NCBI GenBank assembly: GCA_947632195.1
Contig: CANROE010000006.1
Span: 1-64,000 of the forward strand
DNA length: 64,000 nucleotides
Reading direction: 5' to 3'
DNA from: an uncultured Clostridia bacterium
GTDB taxonomy: Bacteria; Bacillota; Clostridia; Christensenellales; Borkfalkiaceae
Made by a program: the position numbers and the translations under genes. Every line of letters begins with the position of its first letter. Within the stretch, counting starts at the first letter, position 1. Shown here piece by piece: positions 61,101-64,000 of the stretch. The notes under the pieces were generated by a model. It saw only the letters and a list, made by a program, of their open reading frames with translations. It was not told where the DNA came from and did not search any database.

Positions 61101-64000
61101 TACGAAATATGGTAGTCGGCGCTGCTTCCCGCTTCGCCCAAAATGAGCGCGTTGATTTGCCCATTTACGTCCTTCGGCGAATACTTGATCGTAAGATTGG
61201 GGTTGTACGGCAGGCCGTTATATTCGGCATTCTCTGCCCCCTCCGCCGTAATTTCGCCGTCGTTAGTTGTTCCGTCCCCTATCGACTTCTTCTCAATCGT
61301 GAAGTTCACCATCTTTGTTCCGGTGAAGTTGCCCACGCCGACAAGGACCGCCTCCGCTTTGTCCGAAGCGTTGACGTTGTTCATATAGCTTACGTTAAAG
61401 TCCTTTTCTTTGACGAGCGTATAGCTTGCTTTGCCTTTGATAAGCGTGCACGTCACGGTGACGTCCGGCGTAAGCGTCACGCCCGTATAGGTGCACCCGG
61501 CGATCGTGATATCGCTTTCTTCGATCTTTCTGATATCGAAGGGATCGATCGTGAAGGCAGACGTCGTTGTGTATGTATAACGCGTAGAGGTTCCTCTGCC
61601 GAAGGCAAAGTTGCCGCCATTTTTCAGCGTTACGGTTACGTTGTATCTTTGGGCGTCCTTGGGCTTTGCACCGTTTTCGAGATCGTATGTGATCTGATCG
61701 TCTGTGAAGCCGTTTGTGCTCCGGAGATGACTGAGAATGTCGGCACCATTCAACCCTCCGCTGACGGACGCAAAGGTGTCGTCAGTTATGTCGACGCCCT
61801 GCTCCTGGCCGTTGTAGGTTTTGTTTTTGAATTCGGTGATGGCGATAACGGCAGGATTGATGGTATAGGTGTACGTCATGACCCTATCGTTCAAGGGGTC
61901 GGTAGGTTTGGCGAACTTGAAGTTCTTGCCCTCGGCGAACTCGACCTTAACGGTGTAGGTGCCGGCGTTTCTGAATTCGTTGCCGTTCTCAAATGCTCCC
62001 TCGGCAAACGGCGTGTAACCATCGATATAGCTGATGGTGAGGGTGAATTCGTCGTTGCTCCAGACCCAATTGTTCCCTTGTGGGTTGAAGTGTCTGCTTT
62101 CGTCATCCCAGTTAACTGTCTTGGGCACGGGCGTATCCGCGCCCGCAACGAAGATGACGCCGCTGAGGTGCGAGTTGCCGTCGTAAGTGAACGATTCGGT
62201 TGCCGCCCTTGCCGTAATGCCAGCCGGGAGCACTTCTACCTCTAAGACGTAAATGCCCGTGTAGTTGCCATTTTCCTTTCCCTTTATGAGGATGGTATAG
62301 ATGCCCGCTTCTTTGATTTCGTCTGTGAAGGAAACCTCCTTTTTCTCTTCTCCGTTCAAATACGCTTTGAGGAAGGTATAATCGGAACCCTCCACAAGGG
62401 TGTTTGTCTTTGTCCCCGCCTCGTACGTCATGTTGACGACGATGGTTTGCGCATTGCCGTTGAAAACGTAGTACGTCACGGGCTTGCAGTAGATATCGTT
62501 GCCGTTCTTTTTGGTGTTATAATCTTGCTCCGTAGAAGATCCGAGCGACTTGGGGTTGATGGTAAAGGAAAGCTCCAGTGTGCCCACAAAGTTATGCATA
62601 CCGGTAACGGTCACACTGCACTTGCCCGCATTGGTATTGTCGATATAAGCGATCACATAATCTTCATTGGGGGTCAATGTATGGGTGTTTTTATCCGAGC
62701 CCGTGATCGTAAGCCCTTCGATCGGCTTGATCTGATCGCCCGTGTAAACAATGTCTGTTTCCTTTTCTCCGTCCAGCCCGACGATGACACTGTTGTTCTG
62801 TTTCTGTAAGCCGTAGATCGGAGAGTCGTCGCTCTTCGCCTTAAAGACGAGATCATCTTTCATAAGGAAGTGGTGATTGATATTGTACGACAAATCCCGG
62901 GTATAGACATAACTGTCTTCCGCCGTGCCGCTGAAGCAGAAGTTGCCGTGCTCCGTCAAAGCAATGCTTACGGTGTAGTATCCGGCGTTCGTAAACGCGT
63001 CCTCGTTGTTCACGTTCCAGCCGGTCTTCCAGCCGTTATACTTGTAAGTAAGCTCATACGCATCCGCCCCCGGAACGGCGGCGGTGTTCGAGGTAAAGCC
63101 CACGCCCGCCTTGTGCTCTTCGTTATCGAAGTTGATACTGGTGTTCATTGGGTCCTTGCTGTTCTCGCCCTCTGTAAGGAATGCGGTAACGGTTGCGGGC
63201 ACAATGGTAAAGGGGTGTCTATCGTCGTCTTGCTTCAACTTGAAGTTGCGCAGGCCGTTTCCGGTGAGGGTGACCGTCACCGTATACGCTCCCGCATTCT
63301 TGGGATATGCGTCGTCGCCCAATTTGTCGCCGCTGTAAGTGATGCTGTACTCGCCTTCTTTGGGCACGGCGTCGTTTCCGCGCTCACTGTTGGTAAACGT
63401 AACGTCCGGCTGTTGCCCGTTTCCGTTATAGGTCGATTTTTCTGCGACGCTTACGTCGATTTCCGCCGCCTCAATGGTAAAGGTAATGGTCGCGGTCGTG
63501 GCCGTGGAACTACCCGATTGGAACGCGAAGTTGCAGTAACTGCCTTGTCCAAGCGCGGTCTTTGTGAGCGCGATCGTCACGGTATACACGCCCGCATCCT
63601 TAGGAGCCGTCGCCTCGTTGTAGGTATAGGTTCCGCCCGTGAGCGAGTAATTGGTGATCGAATAGTCATCGTCATGAGGGATCACATAGCTTAGACTTGT
63701 ATTCGAGAACTCCAACACGGGCGACTGCGGGTCGCCGTTATAGGTGACTGTGGAAGTGGAATTGCTCGCCTTCACGGACACGATGGCGGGCAAAATGGTA
63801 TATGCGCCGTACACCGTTCTTACGTCCTTGGTTTCGCCCTCCGGCGCCTCATGCTTAAAGTCGCGGGCGACATCAGGGTCGTCTTCTACGAACACAAAGT
63901 CCGAACTCGTGGTAGATACCTTTATCTTGTATTTTTTTGCATATACGGGCTGGGAGGTCGTCCACTCGTCAGTTGCGCCCCGATATTCGGAACGCAGACT
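55172..64000 (-). CDS. giant MBG-like repeat adhesin, N-terminus beyond the right edge (partial)
   Basis: The frame is open from the right edge to a TAA at 55172, over 2,900 residues. The GTG at 63895 is not the start, because coding continues without a stop to base 64000. About 26 divergent beta repeats of 80-120 residues are seen. Roughly 18 use Y(N/T/D)G...F followed by NAGTYTVTVTL; the last eight use the YGE form (SIYGEELACLAY, SYYGERYKDFTF), the MBG-domain pattern. A C-terminal membrane helix (LYVILFVSQFVILTGALIFI) and basic tail replace an LPXTG anchor. Probably a surface adhesin; co-transcribed with the 563-aa protein. Confidence 0.85.
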   Translation of the reverse strand, partial: SLRSEYRGATDEWTTSQPVYAKKYKIKVSTTSSDFVFVEDDPDVARDFKHEAPEGETKDVRTVYGAYTILPAIVSVKASNSTSTVTYNGDPQSPVLEFSNTSLSYVIPHDDDYSITNYSLTGGTYTYNEATAPKDAGVYTVTIALTKTALGQGSYCNFAFQSGSSTATTATITFTIEAAEIDVSVAEKSTYNGNGQQPDVTFTNSERGNDAVPKEGEYSITYSGDKLGDDAYPKNAGAYTVTVTLTGNGLRNFKLKQDDDRHPFTIVPATVTAFLTEGENSKDPMNTSINFDNEEHKAGVGFTSNTAAVPGADAYELTYKYNGWKTGWNVNNEDAFTNAGYYTVSIALTEHGNFCFSGTAEDSYVYTRDLSYNINHHFLMKDDLVFKAKSDDSPIYGLQKQNNSVIVGLDGEKETDIVYTGDQIKPIEGLTITGSDKNTHTLTPNEDYVIAYIDNTNAGKCSVTVTGMHNFVGTLELSFTINPKSLGSSTEQDYNTKKNGNDIYCKPVTYYVFNGNAQTIVVNMTYEAGTKTNTLVEGSDYTFLKAYLNGEEKKEVSFTDEIKEAGIYTILIKGKENGNYTGIYVLEVEVLPAGITARAATESFTYDGNSHLSGVIFVAGADTPVPKTVNWDDESRHFNPQGNNWVWSNDEFTLTISYIDGYTPFAEGAFENGNEFRNAGTYTVKVEFAEGKNFKFAKPTDPLNDRVMTYTYTINPAVIAITEFKNKTYNGQEQGVDITDDTFASVSGGLNGADILSHLRSTNGFTDDQITYDLENGAKPKDAQRYNVTVTLKNGGNFAFGRGTSTRYTYTTTSAFTIDPFDIRKIEESDITIAGCTYTGVTLTPDVTVTCTLIKGKASYTLVKEKDFNVSYMNNVNASDKAEAVLVGVGNFTGTKMVNFTIEKKSIGDGTTNDGEITAEGAENAEYNGLPYNPNLTIKYSPKDVNGQINALILGEAGSSADYHISYLNEDGTSFEGVPQNAGIYLILVTANDGNYTGSFKIKFVITPTTLTLELNGAKEYIYTGTAVRPDVFLLSTNGVSPESGKDYEVGATTYQNDNKVAGADHGNYTNAGTYTITVTIKSGNYVFKDETGDVKTASVSYRILPARLEVSLSDASAAYNGEGHNLKDKIVFTNLDGTILPGASEYTIAYDIKDGSKGELDGSFPLTLGNYTVTVTLNKNGNFIFDAAGYNTSDPDTYVPSAYVLSKDLDYVIGQMNTTVTLDTLSLIYNAKDQKQSPVFGTTVITSDDYTVEYKYSPLSQSAFVLATDFANAGRYEVTVTLKARDGYDQPFFKLVNSTAGTVTDGTSWTAEYTIAQASVHVEQIKNSGTYNGKEFNLRSDEYFSFNNLDGNESVVPEASDDDYNGYTVNYSGTEKPHHTDTYSGMLILGHNFKVDNANFTFTVTPQIVGVGLYKAGDEVKAQDAWEEYTSMAYDGAVHNMFDLISILFTDTVNSELYGLYKNHTADDAISSYSVQYNGSIFDEANIKFSAAGIYTITVVLTPGGDYSFGYNGNYIYQSILSFTIEQLDIGSAEVRLKLVVTGGPYYYTGSAITLGEKDVEVYLIHRHQEGNDWVDYDERAPEGLKPVQLTPTQYILMYANNINAGTANVTVIGQGAITGQDHATFEILPKPLGKRGTGNSWTMENEFSIENLGTFLAGVNVFYYNGSQVSLTPSVVYTPASLSGFTIQTSDYTLSWKTKNGSAWTPVTSSTPTDAGEYILRVTAKSGGNYADQFDVNFRILPAQIKAELGTSDNYYTGEGQNAAINFYYLSDDVTLNGLAIPSNAVAHTVSYTGVARGLPINAGSYGVTVTLTEACKNFVFSYGANGLPDEARGRTYTLTSQFEIKRALVLAELNTPSATYTGKAFDCKPYIAITPLRGGSESDAWKSAIADFTLAYLDKDGGVSAPLTVGEYKITVELNNPNLEFFTPADSRDGRVSTPFTFNVSRASLRAKEGGEFDDGHTNEPINGKDFNLKVPGRMDGGHIIYDPAHAVVFGITATEDFELFREEDVVSIKYTVRTAAAASAFAYTGSGVNFTGSGTFDVEVEVTSANYETAKFTVHVVIDTKDIIITTDGTISTTYGDSDSVSSEALLNAFLAIVTEIQGVPGGVTGLEEQKDWLKTWGLGVSVVFGDDDISTAGKLKVGSYSLKLTLGLADKNVCFSAATSGDASVSRDGLYEVAKKDIALDWDLGDIEYDATSHYGALLYKEENGSKLSGVFHTAVLGGDEVSFARYTISQYNNATREWNAIVGATDFALRNVGRYKITVGGTLNGADSANYSFSGADREFEITRMVVSVNVADARIVYGEDFKTVLSLAFDNVAKFEEILSREADSDFGRAVIESFLKSLLVLQAQAGGAVYDGLGDLPPIGRYYIKFGAGSGVDADGRILNDDDIYSNYSFVIYGQYGGAPYATLTVFSTNVTVILNDRDVALEIGYGEYKYSAGLTGNYGEDEKFALTARLSEYIFENILGAFGSERRVRSIVGLDEVYPGATWEELANLITMNCWFEVVDPKISTGGYLMPGTYDLKILTKEECGFNVSFLPNYSGTLIGQSGANRLVISPKTLDIDWATAGADVSVDGNGNVLAAYTSFAYGNRPLFTNISEGDDVGDPIFHVSDLGGATLAEGPVNVGNYYIYVDGIAVGADNGCYVLPADLRTGLEIVPRRLTVNVHNSTSIYGEELACLAYDVPWDWENRNDTVDDLHITLKKADGKNAGSYSILGSYNNANYDLSFTEATYEITQREIEVRMDDLTSYYGERYKDFTFTQTGGSFAPGETLADLKIVGTKAGGADAGEYAIYGEDVDPNYHITVLPGTYTILQAINEWYGDFSFGGWGAGDPPKDPDLPGAKFGDIEVRYYYDEACTQEIEDLAALPEGEYFIKLTVDETRNYTGLSATYNFPVEHVIDATLYVILFVSQFVILTGALIFIRRKKSDEDKNNKQ

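Overview
The window looks like a chromosomal segment of a monoderm Clostridia-type Bacillota, probably an uncultured gut lineage (inference only; no rRNA is present). The grounds are sigma-A promoters with 16-18 bp spacers before most operons, strong intrinsic terminators, a Phe T-box leader, many lipobox lipoproteins, no outer-membrane genes, and SpoIIE/RsbW/STAS partner-switching proteins. Base composition is GC-rich except for an AT-rich islet at 6.8-7.7 kb. No rRNA, tRNA or CRISPR array was seen.

Layout. 0-3.6 kb: the end of an unknown membrane protein, a small conserved protein, a repeat-filled intergenic stretch, a DUF2089/zinc-ribbon pair, an aquaporin and a SecB-like chaperone. 3.6-7.8 kb: an intact IS30-family element, a glycosyltransferase/acyltransferase operon, and an AT-rich islet with a decayed C39-like peptidase and a lipoprotein. 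7.9-17.6 kb: an alpha/beta hydrolase, an SH3b-NlpC/P60 lipoprotein, an FmdB-like zinc ribbon, an M1 peptidase lipoprotein, an AzgA-type purine permease, an EF-G-like GTPase, a DUF697 protein and an HTH regulator. 17.7-25.4 kb (minus strand): T-box-pheS-pheT, the overlapping ppx/gppA-maf-mreB-like genes, and a two-gene split TauE/SafE exporter. 25.5-36.7 kb: a 1209-aa surface protein, pnuC behind a structured leader, an RsmF-like rRNA methyltransferase, an exonuclease-BRCT protein, serS and a P-type ATPase.

37-53 kb is the most unusual part. A membrane SpoIIE-type phosphatase, an RsbW-like kinase and a STAS antagonist lie around an NHLM-type peptide exporter (C39 peptidase-ABC, a second ABC, a short HlyD-like protein). 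Three small peptides with Gly-Gly leaders lie beside it; two share a Nif11-like leader and one has a seven-cysteine core. No recognisable RiPP maturase is present. The STAS, kinase and exporter genes share one operon behind a consensus promoter. Two of the peptides have their own promoter and terminator. A response regulator with Asp replaced by Glu at the phosphorylation site and a zeta-toxin-like pair sit inside the cluster. A polytopic membrane protein and a 1124-aa DUF3089 lipoprotein lie upstream.

53.4-64 kb holds a membrane protein with 54-bp tandem repeats and, just upstream of it, the C-terminal >2,900 residues of a giant MBG-like repeat adhesin that runs off the right edge.

Several dispersed intergenic repeat families are present, including two copies of a MITE-like element in opposite orientation. 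Large surface proteins, repeats and peptide export together suggest a host- or community-associated lifestyle.
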